Shown here: piece by piece, positions 1 to 12,154 of the stretch
Numbering within the stretch: the stretch's first letter is position 1
How the letters are laid out: each line of letters opens with the position of its first letter
Assembly: GCA_905250075.1 (NCBI GenBank)
Contig: CAJNOP010000366.1
Location: 62,001-126,000 of the forward strand
Origin: Rotaria sp. Silwood1
Taxonomy: Eukaryota; Rotifera; Eurotatoria; Philodinida; Philodinidae
Direction: 5' to 3'
DNA length: 64,000 nt
Translations under genes and position numbers: made by a program
The notes under the pieces: generated by a model
The model's database searches: none
The model's input: only the letters and a program-made list of their open reading frames with translations
What the model was told of the DNA's origin: nothing

Positions 1-299
1 GTATCATATTTAATAAATACGTTTAAATATTCAAATTGAAACATAAATCTTACTTCTAGTACCTTATTAGTTATATTCACCTATTTTACCTACTTTAGGG
101 TAACTACTGCAAGACGACTATTTGCTTGCAATCAGAATTCAAGATAAAGTTAAATGCAGTACCATAGTAGCTTTTATGGTAGTTACGATATAGGTTCCGA
201 TCTCACAAATCCGTTTCGTCGCCTGACTGTCCACTGTGACCCGCATCCGAATTCCTTACCCTAGTATTTCAGCATGATGATAGCCAATGCTTAGGATAT

Positions 300-1100
300 A
301 AGATAGTACCACGAGTTTTCTGTAAAGAGAGCTTTAAAGCAAGGAGAAGAAGGTTTTTAAAGCATTTGAATATTTTCTGAACGAGAATCACATGATTATA
401 GCCGCGTGTGCTCAGAACGATACAGATCAAATGATTGAAGCACTGGAATAATCGAATAAAATACAATTGAATATTGTACTTTTAGATCAGATTCGTGAGG
501 AAACTTTAAAAATTTATGAAGCCAAGTGCAGCAAAGAAGCCGTAGGATTTCTCGAAAAGGCAGAAGAAATCTATATTCGCACTCTTCAATTACTTTTTCA
601 ACAATACAACTTCACAGACGTTTCAATGAAAACATGCCCCCGCCTTCTCTTAACATCATTGATAAAATATAGTTTTCTAGTAAAGATCATAAGACCAAGT
701 TAGACTTGACTATATTCATGAGAATTTCAAAGCAGACAATAATCGACAAGAGTGAAAAGGAACATCTAGAACTAGTGAAGAACATTTCTGAAAACGTTAG
801 AAAAACATAGAAAGAGCTATTGCACACGGTGAAAATAAGACATGCTGAATTGATACAACAGAATTAAAGTTTATTAGAAAGAAAAGAGCACGACTACAGA
901 ATCAGATAGTAAAGAATTTGCATCCATATTTTACTGATTTAGGTTTTCCTTTGTCTTTATTTCAAGCAAGCATTAGCTAGACTAGAAAAAGAGATAAGTG
1001 ATCTGAAAGGAAAGGTAGCAGTAGCATGAAAAAGAAAGACTAATAAAGTAGTCAGAGATCAAAAGATTGTAGAGCAGTTCGGAGATGGTATAGAACAAGA
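300..1100 (+). pseudogene. decayed coding remnant, coiled-coil rich, family unclear
   Basis: The longest open piece (467-703, 78 codons) is lysine/glutamate rich and helical in character (IREETLKIYEAKCSKEAVGF), and more scraps of the same kind follow (for example ARLEKEISDLKGKVAVA near 975-1030), but all are split by stops and frame changes. The heptad-like composition fits the helical C-terminal half of a large protein, possibly guanylate-binding-protein-like, but no G-domain motif is visible, so the family is a guess. No complete reading frame, start or splice structure can be drawn. It is best read as an old gene fragment. Confidence 0.3.
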
Positions 1101-2890
1101 GTTACATAGTACAATAAGTCTAAACGGCCAGCATATGAAATAGTTTGATAGTTAATACCAAAAGCATCAGAATAAGAGCTTCCACATCTTAACTATAACC
1201 CAAAAAGATCATAAAGTAGGAGAACAGTTAAGATGAACTGTTTCCCGTATGATCTCACTAACACAGAAAGTGACAGCACTTTATATTTGATTATAAAGCT
1301 AATTTTTGATAAGTTTACTCCACATAGTCTTCGAAACAACACAGAGTATCAACAGACGATTTTTCGATACACTTTCTCTTTCATAGAACGGACAAAGTAA
1401 CTCAGCAGCATTTTTAGGTTCGGCGTATAATATTTTTCAAAACTTTTATATTCATAGAGGCATAAAAAAAACATCAGGAAGGCATAGTTTTGATCGAAAA
1501 ACTCTAGCAGGAAATTTTTGATGAAACATTGCTCAGTGATATTTTAGTGATTTATTCATAAAGATCAACAGATAATTTAATAAACGTTTTGATGCATAAA
1601 AACCTACCTAAATGTCGGATGACATTTCTAATAATAAGCTAGAAACAAATGGCGAAGTTTTCATTCAACGACGAACGGAAAGAGCAGTCGTTATCGAAAT
1701 TTTTGTTACAAAAATTTTCGAGGTACCTTCACTGGCGAATGTTTTCCTAGACCTGAGCGGAGAGTGCCATTTTTCCCTTTGCAATTCCATTCTTCAGTAG
1801 ATTCATTGATTGGAAGTCAACAAACAGTAGAATAGGATCTATTTTTCACTCTCTCTCTCCTCTGATTCTACTCATTCTCCAATTCTTCGCGTCTTCATTC
1901 ATTTGTTTCCTCTATTCGCCTCTTTTATCTATCTGCTTTAATTTCTGTCTACATATTATTGTTCCAATCATTGACTAAGCGTTGGTTATCAGTTACTAAC
2001 TACTATGCATTTGGATTGATCCGTATCTACTAATTTGAGGATATAGATTGGTGTGGCTGTGTATACGAATTTTCCCTTCACGCACACCATAATCCACAGC
2101 AGCTTCACCTAAACTTACGTACCGTTACACAGCCAAAATATACCAAAAAGCGAAAAAGGAATTTAATTTTATATCGAACATTCCTAAAAAGACTACAAGG
2201 ATATGCGTATCTGTTGCGCATCATTAAAAGTTTCCTGGATGTGTTAAAATATGTTTACAAGCTACTACAATAAACATCTATGTATGAACATTTCTGCCTT
2301 CATTTCAATCAGTTTAACGCCTGACAGTTTACTTATTTGTGGATCATCTATATTTTGGAGTTTACGCTAGAGAAAAATAAATAGAATTTTTCTTGTCTGC
2401 AAAAAGAAAATTATGACTTTTGTTCGTATCTCTTTTATATCATAAATGCATCAAGAGTAGCAACGTGTATGCATGCAAAGAACTACTTATAAGAGAATGA
2501 TAAGAAATAAGAGAAAAATGTATCAGAAAATAAGATAAGACAAATTTTATGTTTAAAAGAACAGTTCCTAAGACTACAAACCTCACAAAATCTCACCTGA
2601 AGTTCAGAAGATAAAAGAGACGAAGCAAATTTATACTGATGACGACAAATCAATTTTCTTGTATCAATTGACATGAGTACGTATACATTAAAACTTGACA
2701 AAGCTTGAAATTGAATAATCATATATACACACAATTTGATAAGAATATATTCTAGATGAACAACGACAATCATCCCGATTGGATTGGGCTCAATCGTCAT
2801 GTACAAGATGCATACAATTACCACTATTGTCATGGGTAACACCTACCCTCTTTTTGGGTAATAAACGCACGCTTGTTGAGAACATCTTAA
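1100..2890. other. no recognisable gene; pyrimidine tract
   Basis: Only short open frames occur here (for example 1612-1800), without recognisable domains. Positions 1845-1935 are a C/T-rich tract on the + strand (CTCTCTCTCC followed by TTC/CTC runs). Nothing else was supported. Confidence 0.4.
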
Positions 2891-2926
2891 CCATCCCTCT
2901 CTATCAACGATAAATGTTCAGTCTTA

Positions 2927-5900
2927 TTGAATAGAGTAAATCAGTATAGTTCTAACTGGCAAGGTACATGGCATGTATTTATACGAACATTTTATAAGGA
3001 TTTTAAAATGAGCATATTGCTCGTTTTTCCACTTATCACGGCTCATATTGCACAGCCATTGCTTATTCTTCATATTGTTCTCTATATTAAAGGTCAATCA
3101 GGATTACCTACTTACCCTGGTTATTGATTTGCTGTTGCTCTTTGCATTTCTGCAATTCTACAAGCAATTGTTCATCAACAAATCTTCTTTCGAAATGCTC
3201 GCATAAGTATGCGAGTTCGCAATACATCATCATCTATCAGCACTTGTTGACCATCACTATCAAGTAGCTTCGTGTATGCTGTAGTGCTAGTACCTTTGGA
3301 GGCTCTTGTAACGTTTGGTTTCCTTTGGTGGCACATTGATTTATCAACATTATTTGGCTATGGAGTACTGATTTTATTAGTACCTATGTAGTTCATTTTT
3401 AGTAGACAATTCAGTCGATACCGAAAGACTACAATGGCATGTACAGACAGGCGCGTACAAACGATCAATGAACTTATCAACGGATGTCAAATTATTAAAA
3501 TGTACGATTGAGTAGAAGCCATGGAACAACGAGTATGTGAAATGCGTCGACGTGAACTATCAAACATTTACAAAGCGAGCTGCTTAAGAGCTCTTAACAC
3601 TGCTCTCTCTTTCACAACGTTACCTTATATTCTCAACACTAGCGTTCTATGTCATGGTCCGAGTTCCAGTAACAATTGCGATGCTACAAGCAACTGAAAA
3701 ATTTAGTGAAGTTCGTGTTTCTGCAAGAAGGATCGATCAATTTATGCAACTTGATATGCTGTTGAATAAGAAGGAAAAAGTGAAAAACAACAACGAAGAT
3801 GATGCAATCATAATGGAAGATGCATCATTTTCTTGGAAAGATAACCCTTCTTTGTTCTCTCTTAATCTCAAAATCAGAAGAGATGACTTGATCGGAGTGA
3901 AAAGTGCTATAGGTGCTGGCAAATCAACGCCAGTAGCTGCTATTCTTAGTGAGATCAATCTTATCAGTGAACAGCTGAGACTATATGTTAATTCGATTTC
4001 CTACGCCTCACAATCGGCATGGACTTTTGCTGGCACTATTCGAGCCAATATTCTTCTCGGCAAACCAAGGGATGAAGAACGTTACAAGCATGTAATCAAG
4101 ACATGTTGTCTTGATATTGATCTACAGAATTTCGGTGAAGTTGGCGATCTATTGATCTTTGGCGACAAAGGTGTCAATTTGAGTGGAGGACAGAAAGCTC
4201 GAATATCGCTCGCTCGTGCTCTTTACGCTGATGCTGACTTATATTTACTTGACGGTCCACTTGCTGTCGTGAAATCCAAGGTGGCCAAGAGCATTTTTGA
4301 TCAATGCATTGGTTTTCGTAGTCTTCTTCGTGGAAAGACTCGAATATTAGTTACACACCAGGCACATTTTTTAGTTGAAACAGATCAAACGATTCTCTTA
4401 ACGAATGGTCACATTGACGAATTATATATTGAACGACAGTCTGCAATTGAGCGATCGAACGATACATTAGAAACAGATTCATCCAACGACGAGGAGACAG
4501 ATTGGGTACCTAAGTTTGCTGCAACTGATATGAATCCGATTGTAAAAAGCGAGACAACAGTTGACGGTGCTATCAAGTGGAGTGTTTGGCTACAGATATT
4601 TACTTCACCACCTTTACGTTGATTTGGCTTTCTTCTTATGATAATTATTATGCTTGCTAACGAAGCTATGTACGATTTTACAAATAATTGGCTCGCTTTG
4701 TGGTCTGGTAAAGATGAAAACGAACAACAATCACCACTGTATGCTTACATCTATCTTGAAGCTGTATTTGCTACATTGATCGTTGCATTAATACGTACTG
4801 GCTATATCTTCTATATTATGCTGCGTGGTTCAACTTATTTTCACAATCGAATGCTCAAAGGTATCTTGTATACTTCCTTACGTTTCTTTGAAAGTAATCC
4901 AAGTGAACGAATATTGAATCGAGCAAGCAAAGACCAACAAGTGTTAGACGAATAGCTGCCTTTGGCGTTAATCGATACTATGCAGTATTTACTAATGACT
5001 CTAGGTTTTATCGCAATCATTGGAATGACCAACCCATGGGTGCTTCTAATTCTCATTCCAGTGGTTCCCACAGTTTTGTGACTTCGTAAATTTTATATGC
5101 GTTCTCGTCGTCATTAGATGGACTCACTAGTATTCGTGCCTTTAATGTCCAAGACGATGTTTTGAATATGTTCATGGAAAGAATCAATACTAATTCACGA
5201 GCATACTTCTTTCTCTTTGCCACTGCACGTTGGTTTGGTTTACGACTCGATCTGGTGGTATCCTTACTCCCTTTAGTTCCTGATATTCTTGCAGTAGTGT
5301 TGCGCCATCGAATCGATCCATCGGCAGCAGCAGCACTCAGTATTAGCTATTGTATCACTTTAACAGGTCTTTTTCAATGGTGCATACGACAATCAACCGA
5401 AGCTAAACATTTCATGACCAGTGCAGAACGTTTTCATGAATATGATCAACTTGTACCAGAAAATCAAGGGAACAGTAATGAGAACGATGTTCCTATTCAA
5501 CCAGCAAATGATTGACCTTCTCATGGTATTATCGAATTTAAAAACTACACTTTTCGCTATCGATCAGAACTTGATCCGTTACTCAAAAATCTTAATCTAC
5601 GAATTGAGTCTAAGGAAAAGATTGGAGTTATTGGTCGGACAGGTATGATTGCTTTACTTCGGAGAATCTATATGAAGAGCATTCCTAATACGAAGAGAGA
5701 AACTCGATCAGAAACGGAGAGATGTATTTATACTGCATTAAATTTATAAGGAATAATCTGTTCTAATTTTTTGACGCTTTCTCAGCGACTGCCTTTAAAC
5801 TGAGGGAAAAGCGGATATTAGCATTGAAAAAGGAACCCAAACGTTTAGTTTAAGTGATTCGTTGATCAGAAGCTGCATTTTATGAAAAATATTTTATTGT

Positions 5901-6626
5901 GTGCATAGACGATGCGCATGATGCACTTCCAAAGGACCTTGAAGATTGGAATGTGTGATTGCTCTTTGGACGATACTCGTTTGTCCGCATCTGCTTTTCG
6001 TCTAGGTGCTGGAAAGTCATCATTTCTTCAAGCTCTCTTTCGACTTGTCGACCAGTCAGCAATCAACAGATCCCACTCTCATTGATGGTATTGATATTGG
6101 ACGTCTTTCACTTGATTATCTTCGTTCTCATCAAAATGTTATACCACAAGTACCCATACTCTTCTGTGGTACACTTCGATACAATATTGATCTATTCGAA
6201 CAATTCTCAGATGATGAATGTCTTACAGCACTTGAAGCTGTTCAACTCAAAGAATTGGTGCGCAACCATCCCGATGGATTCCATCTGTTGGTAGCTGAAT
6301 CAGGTACCAATTTAAGTGCTGGCGAACGCCAACTGATTTGTGTAGCTCGAGCCATTTTGAAGAAGAGCCACATATTACTGATTGATGAGGCTACAGCAAA
6401 CGTCGACCATGCGACCGATAGAATGATACAAGAGGTGATTGCTGAAAAGTTTCGTGATCGCACTATATTAACGATTGCGCATCGATTAAATACAGTAGTC
6501 AATAGTGATCGTATTCTTATGCTACAACAAGGAGAGGTTGCCTACTTCGACGTACCTGGTAATATTAACTCTTTGGTAGCTGTCGAAGCATATATGCATC
6601 AGGAGCCTCATCTTTATGTGAACTGA
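2927..6626 (+). pseudogene. ABCC/MRP-type ABC transporter, inactivated
   Basis: The order TMD1 - NBD1 - TMD2 - NBD2 of an ABCC (MRP4-like) exporter is readable. TMD1 lies at 2927-3650, with four in-frame stops at 3125, 3248, 3389 and 3509. NBD1 (3654-4622) shows a Walker A relic AIGAGKST, the Q-loop region SASQSAWTFAGTIRANILLG, signature LSGGQKARISLARALYADAD and Walker B YLLDG. TMD2 lies at 4638-5515. NBD2 is split by a GT..AG intron of 363 bp (5643-6005) inside the Walker A coding region (GVIGRTG / AGKSS). Its second half (6090-6626) is well kept: LSAGERQLICVARAIL, LLIDEATANVD, AHRLNTVV. Lesions also include stops at 4620, 4953 and 5513, a frame change near 3640, a deletion with frame change near 5090-5160, and a 1-nt frame change just after NBD2 Walker A. 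NBD1 has lost the first Walker A glycine and has DG where DD/DE is usual. ABCC proteins export organic anions and conjugates. This copy cannot make a full protein. The family call is firm; orthology to MRP4 is only likely. Confidence 0.88.
5643..6005 (+). other. intron inside the ABCC pseudogene
   Basis: The exon ends ...GGTCGGACAG with donor GTATGA, and the acceptor TCTAG precedes GTGCTGGAAAG. Removing the 363 bp restores the Walker A glycine codon (phase 1) and the order RTG-AGKSS. It is longer than the usual 50-70 bp introns of the PLAT gene in this window. Confidence 0.65.
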
Positions 6627-7985
6627 AGCGATTATTCATAATGTATGTTTTTTAGAAGCATTTGCTTAAAAACAAATGTTCTACACTTGCGCTTTCCAAA
6701 TCACCATTCGGTTAAGGCACACTATACAATCGTTCCATAGAAAAAATAATAAATTTTTTGAAAGATCGTGTCTTTCTTCTCTTATGCCGCCTATCATCCA
6801 GAGTTTTCCACTTGCTATCTTCGTCTATATATGTTCATGTAAACATCATTATTTTATTATTTAAGGCATCAAGAATTTAGGATGTTAGGACCATCTTGTT
6901 TCGTAGGAAATAACGCATAGTTGTGCCGTATAAGTGCCATGAATGAATGATTGTTTCTTTACCAGCATGAGAAATAATGTGAGCTCTTGTAGATTCACCA
7001 TTCGACATGGTTTTTTTGCGAAACAACGACACTCCATCGATGGTTTGATTATGATCCAGATAGAAGTCACTATCATCAAGAAGATAGAGTTGCCGTTTGA
7101 GATAGTTTCATATTTTTTTAACCAAAACAATGTCAAAAGACGGCGAGTAAAATAAAAGCTTTTAAGTACAATATGACATTTGGGATAATTCTTTCTTCTT
7201 CATTTTGCTTTAAATGTCTTCTAAACTGCGAAGTATTGAGTTTTTGACCCAAGAAGATTCAATTCTTAGTCGATTGAACTAATCAATGACATAATATAGA
7301 CCATCAGTTACATTGTATCATGTTCAAGACAATAAACATAACTCAAGTCAAGTGTTGTACTTGATTAGTTTGAAACGGTCACAATAATCTGAACAGAAAA
7401 GATGTTTGAGAGCTCCTTAATACAAATATGAACCTACCTTTTTTTGTGGTATTTTCTTGAAGCGCTTGTAACATTCGTTGATGTCGGTGAATGTCACAAG
7501 AAAAGAAATCGATTGGCGCAGTTCGCAGTGAAAATACCGATTTCAGTGTGTGTTGTTGACGAAAGAGTCGAACCAAGTAAACGTGAATAAATCGGATACT
7601 CGTGATACCTCAGCATAGATCAATAAGTCATGACGAGTGTCATCTCCTGCTTTCGCTTCTTTACTTAAATCATATTTACCATCTCAGAACATTTGTGCTT
7701 TTGTCATATGGATAGTGATGTTCAGTTTTGTAGCATTAAAGAACTTTCAATAGAATTTCGATTCACGAAGGGTGTGAGTGTGATTTTAATAGAAAAATTG
7801 AAAGCATTATGCAACACGTTTCAATTATTTCCCAGACAGTCATCATTCAGTATGTGTAAAATCTCATGCTACATAGTAACCATTCGAATACTACAAGACA
7901 CCTACATATTTGAAATTGTTTTCAATATGTTGGTCAAAAATAAACCAACATGAAGAATAATGAGTGTGGTTGTACCCACACTCAC
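6627..7985. other. no recognisable gene
   Basis: Several 60-85-codon open frames exist on both strands, but none shows a domain, a plausible splice context or conserved-looking composition. Confidence 0.4.
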
Positions 7986-7989
7986 ACTC

Positions 7990-10290
7990 AGATCGGCTCT
8001 GCTACTACTTTAAGTATACGATTTTGAGGATGATCTTTTGCAAGAAACGGAACATGAAGTATTCGTGCAGCTACTCAGAGCCGAAAAGGTAACGATTGAC
8101 AACGATGAAGTCGCTGTCGGGTGATACAAGAAACCAAAAATAACATCATGCATAGGGGAGCAGTAACAATCGTTTCGAATGGTAAACGATTTAATATCAA
8201 TTCGTGACTATTTATTGCAATTTCTGCCAAGTGAGTTTTGTCTCTAATGCAGATCGAGCAGTGATTATTCTATCGTGAATACCGATCTGATAAAGAGATA
8301 TCTCGAACAATTATCGACCCGCAACTATTCCACTGACATCTCAGCATCAGCAATCAATCTTGCTGCAACAAAACCATATACTTCGTCTTGTGCCCGTCAC
8401 TTCAATATTCAATATCTCGTCAGGGAAAACTAAAACTTTTCATGCAAATGCATCACTTTCGGTCATTGCAGAAAGTACGAAAACACCAACTCTACCAAGG
8501 TGGTCGCATACAACTAAGTGCCGGTGTGTAACCATGCTTACGAAAAGAAACTTTACTATGAAAACTGCAGGAAAAGGAAGAAATTTCTCGTGTGCTATTG
8601 AGATGAACGTGGAATAATCATTGCAGCTACACATCTGGACGAAGAGTAAAATAGCCAAGTCACTTGTCAGTTAGTTTGTGTCTGTCTAACATCGAAGTAT
8701 CCCAATAGTCCATAAAGATTTTATATTGAATCATACTTCGTCCTATTTCTGAATGGCATTTTGAGTACAATTGAATTTGAAAGTTAGGACGTCCACCATC
8801 ACGAAATGAGATTAAGCTCGATGACAAATATCTCGTGAATTAGCTGTTATCTTTCGCTTTAGTACCACTACAATCCATGGTTGCCATCCATAAAGCACTC
8901 GTTTCGAACTAAAACCTGTGAAACGAACAAAAAGCATTTTTTCCTCAACGTCTCGATGAATAAAGTAACTTGCTTTTAACGTACACCAAAACAGGGAAAT
9001 CAATCTGCAATACTATCAGTATCAATATCCATGGGAGGAGGTGTTCTACAAGGTAAAATCCATTACAACTAAGCAGCAGAACTTTTCTGCTTTTTGTAGG
9101 TTCAAAAGATACAAATGATCAGAAGTTGTTGGGTTTGCAAGGCTCTCTGAAAGGGTTAGAACTCAAAATATCCAAATATGAGTAGCAGAAAGCCTACAAT
9201 AAATACGTCACTGGTCTTCGTTCGGTTATCAAGCCGTGGTTCTATCGTGGAAAAGCGTACTCCTATGAAAATTACACACTTTATTCAGTGTCGTGTTTTG
9301 ATGAATGCATGAAGGACAGACTTCACCAGCAAAGTCATCTGATCTATCGAACGAACTTTTACCTGTCTGATTGTTTGTACTTGTTTCATTAGTTCACCTA
9401 TGAATACCAGCTGCTCAAAACTGATTCTGATGGTTGCGTCGAGCCATTGCAAGGTGCAGCTCGGCATATGTTCGACAAGCCTATCCCGGTTGATCGAATC
9501 CTCGATGAATGCTACGTCAGTGCTCATTTTCAGCTTCGTTTTGGCAATTCAACGGCTTTGCGTACTGGTTGGCACACGTGACATTCTGTACAAATTCAAA
9601 AGTTTTTGGTGTTTGGTGATGTTTTTGATTTGATTCGTTGTTCCTTTTTAGTAAAGTGGTGCCGATTCTCAGCCTAATATGGATGTTTTGATTCGATCGA
9701 CAGCAAATACAGATTTTGACAAAACCTTGACTGTCGTTCAGAATTTACCGTACAGAGTGTAGATTCCTGTCGGTGAAAGTGGTCTACATAAGTTATCTGC
9801 TGTATTGCTCCAGATTTATTTGGATTGACATCATGCGTCGAGTCATGATTGCTGCGCATATTGGCCGAACAATGGAGTATAAAAAAGCACATAATGAGAA
9901 CACATACTTTTTCGTCTGTGTATTTGAAACTTTTCGTGCGTTCCATGATATGTAAGTTGACTTCTTCTCAAACGAGCGCAGATATGTTGGAACATGTGTT
10001 TTGCTTTTCTCTTGATTGACTTGTTTACATAATGGTATGAGTTTCATTCAGTAACATACATTAGCCATTACTTGGAACTAGAAAAGCTTTCTCATTCGCT
10101 TTTTAGATAAATGTTACCTAATTCTCATCTTTCACAGCAACGATGATTCATCTGTCTGGCAGAATTCTGAAGTAAGAAGCTTTTTCAACGACTGCCCGCT
10201 TCACAATGAGTCTAAACCTAACGAACAAGATGTGCTAGTGTATAGATACCCTACAAGTCTTCGTGAAGTCTTGTATCGCATCCCTGGACT
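7990..10290 (+). pseudogene. decayed multi-exon gene, family not recognised
   Basis: Several coding-looking segments follow one another on the + strand. One at 8020-8090 contains FEDDLLQETEHEVFVQLLRA. One at 8281-8420 contains TDLIKRYLEQLSTRNYSTDI. At 9100-9560 a nearly open frame of about 150 codons is interrupted by two TAGs and includes LRSVIKPWFYRGKAYSYENY and DGCVEPLQGAARHMFDKPIP. A short one near 9660-9770 follows an acceptor-like CCTTTTTAG. One at 10139-10291 is bounded by CACAG and GTAAGT (contains VLVYRYPTSLREVLYRIPGL). Amino-acid composition and splice-like edges argue for a real gene that has decayed. It has stops and a frame change and no intact start. I do not recognise the family, and whether all pieces belong to one gene is an inference. 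Confidence 0.45.
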
Positions 10291-10309
10291 AGTAAGTATG
10301 GTTCACTGA

Positions 10310-11340
10310 AAACGGTGCCCTTACACAATCAGACATCGATTCGAAAAATGCGTCAAATGCACAAAGTTCCAATTTTACGTCGTGAAAACGTCAAAAGACA
10401 CGCAACCTTCCAGTGTGAAAATGCGATTTTCTTGTAGCACTATAATCAACAGCTCAATAGTGCCATCTAATGAGACACGTTGAGCTGCACCAAAGCGTTG
10501 TGGTAGCTCTCATCGCACCCACATTCACACCCAATATTGCGTAAAGATCTTGGTTCCTATCTATACAAAATGATTCAGCAAACAAAGTTTACTGATCTTC
10601 AAAAAAAAACAAGAGGGTTAAAGTTGCAAATTGAGTGGTAAATAGTTACATCAAAGACGATACCTGAATATGGCTTTTTATGTACAAAAAACTCATTGAT
10701 TGGGAGGAATATGAAATACTCGAAACAATCGGGACTGTGCTGTGAATAGGGAGCGGCCGACAAGAAAGGTACTATTCGTGGAAAAACGAAGTCTCGCCAA
10801 AGATGATGGTGTAGTTAGGTGTGTGTGGGGTACAGCTGCAGGTGCCAGTAATTTTAGATCATCGAACAATGAATGCAGAAAGATACATAAAGAATGTTCT
10901 TCCAAAAGTTCTAGCATCCGGCAAAAAGTTACGAAGCGATTGGACATATCATCAGGATAAATAGTGTGGTGATCATTTGCCTGCATTTATTTCGAAGAGC
11001 CATTGATGCGAAACAAAAGCAACATTCATAAAAGAAATAAAACGTTCTGTCTAAATTTTTGAACTTCACACTTGATTTCGGCGTACGACTTCCTTTAATA
11101 AAAAAGAGGTAGTGTTTCGATCAAGTGCAAAAATACTAAGATCGCAGTTTATTCTGAGCCACCCGATAGATATTTGAACGACGGTTTTTGAAAATTTAAG
11201 ATGCCATTTTCAATTCGAAAGACTATCGAGAATAGTTTCACATGATTAGAATATTTTTGAAAAGCATCAGAGAACGCTCAGTTCTCGACTTACTGGAACT
11301 AAATCAACAAAAGAAACCAAGGGCTACATCACATTAAACA
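10310..11340. other. no recognisable gene
   Basis: Overlapping open frames on both strands at 10693-10986 look like chance frames. No domain was seen. Confidence 0.35.
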
Positions 11341-11342
11341 GT

Positions 11343-11370
11343 TTTATTTAAACTTCAACGAAATTTTATT
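11343..11370 (-). terminator. poly(A) signals of the SDR gene
   Basis: On the minus strand AATAAA occurs twice, at 11365-11370 and 11343-11348, about 30 and 50 nt past the stop codon of the SDR gene. This is the expected position for a compact 3' UTR. Confidence 0.5.
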
Positions 11371-11398
11371 AATAACACAAGTTCATAAAATAAGTGTA

Positions 11399-12154
11399 TC
11401 AGATTTGCCCTCTTCCTCCATCGACAAAAAGTTCGATACCTGTGACATAACTGCTATCATCCGAAGCAAGAAACACTGCAGCCTTGGCAGTTTCATCAGG
11501 GGTGCCGAGTCGATTCATTGGTACAGTAGCTATTATATCGGTGATGAAAGTTGTCTTTATTCCTTCACCATCAACCACACCTCTGAACATTGCTGTGTCG
11601 ATTGATCCTGGACTCAAAATATTGACTCGAATGTTGCGCTCTTTTAGATCGACCGCCCAACATCGAGCAAAAGAACGAACAGCCGCCTTCGATGCACTAT
11701 AAATACTCACATTTGGATGACCTTTGATGGAGGAGACAGATCCCATAAGAATGATTGATCCACCGTCAACTAATATTGGCAAAACTTTTTGAACGGTAAA
11801 TAATACTCCTTTCACGTTAATATTGAATGAATCATCAAACTGTTTTTCGGTAATTGAACCAAGCGGCGCAGTCAGACTGACACCGGCATTGGCGACGACG
11901 ATATGCAGCTGACCTTTCTCTTTCTGAATGACATTGTACAGTTTATCGAGATCGGCCATATTTGACACATCACACTGCACTGCCGTCACATTTGTATTAT
12001 CAATCTTTTTGACGGCTTCATTAAGCATTGCTTGCCGACGTCCAGTGATGAAAACATGTGCTGCACCCTCAGCGACGAATTGCTGTGCAATGGCCAAACC
12101 AATACCTTCAGAAGCACCTGTAATGAGAGCGACTTTTCTGTCAAGTTTGCCCAT
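11399..12154 (-). CDS. short-chain dehydrogenase/reductase (SDR), intronless
   Basis: A complete 251-aa protein of the classical SDR family, which carries out NAD(P)H-dependent oxidation or reduction of alcohols and ketones in the cytosol. Visible motifs: cofactor loop TGASEGIG (residues about 14-21), ITGRR after the second strand (the arginines suggest NADP(H) preference), CDVSN, VANAG, catalytic Ser in GSVSS, catalytic YSASK, and the LSPGSIDT loop, ending in the usual TGIELFVDGG C-terminus. Length is typical (about 250 aa). The ATG gives the standard KVALITGAS start, so no other start is needed. There is no intron, and the sequence reads like bacterial glucose/3-oxoacyl-ACP-reductase-type SDRs. 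With decayed genes and transposons around it, horizontal acquisition is likely but not proven. AATAAA signals show it is set up as a eukaryotic gene. The substrate cannot be told from sequence. Confidence 0.93.
   Translation of the reverse strand: MGKLDRKVALITGASEGIGLAIAQQFVAEGAAHVFITGRRQAMLNEAVKKIDNTNVTAVQCDVSNMADLDKLYNVIQKEKGQLHIVVANAGVSLTAPLGSITEKQFDDSFNINVKGVLFTVQKVLPILVDGGSIILMGSVSSIKGHPNVSIYSASKAAVRSFARCWAVDLKERNIRVNILSPGSIDTAMFRGVVDGEGIKTTFITDIIATVPMNRLGTPDETAKAAVFLASDDSSYVTGIELFVDGGRGQI

Noticed and set aside
3125-5515. TGA read as tryptophan (alternative genetic code), since several stops in the ABCC gene fall at expected Trp positions
   Set aside because: TAG also occurs at expected Gln positions, frameshifts and a deletion are present, and other genes in the window end normally at TGA or TAA, so a decayed gene explains it better.
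7960-8000. Short hairpin GAGTGTGG...CCACACTC as a transcription terminator
   Set aside because: The window is eukaryotic and no gene ends there.
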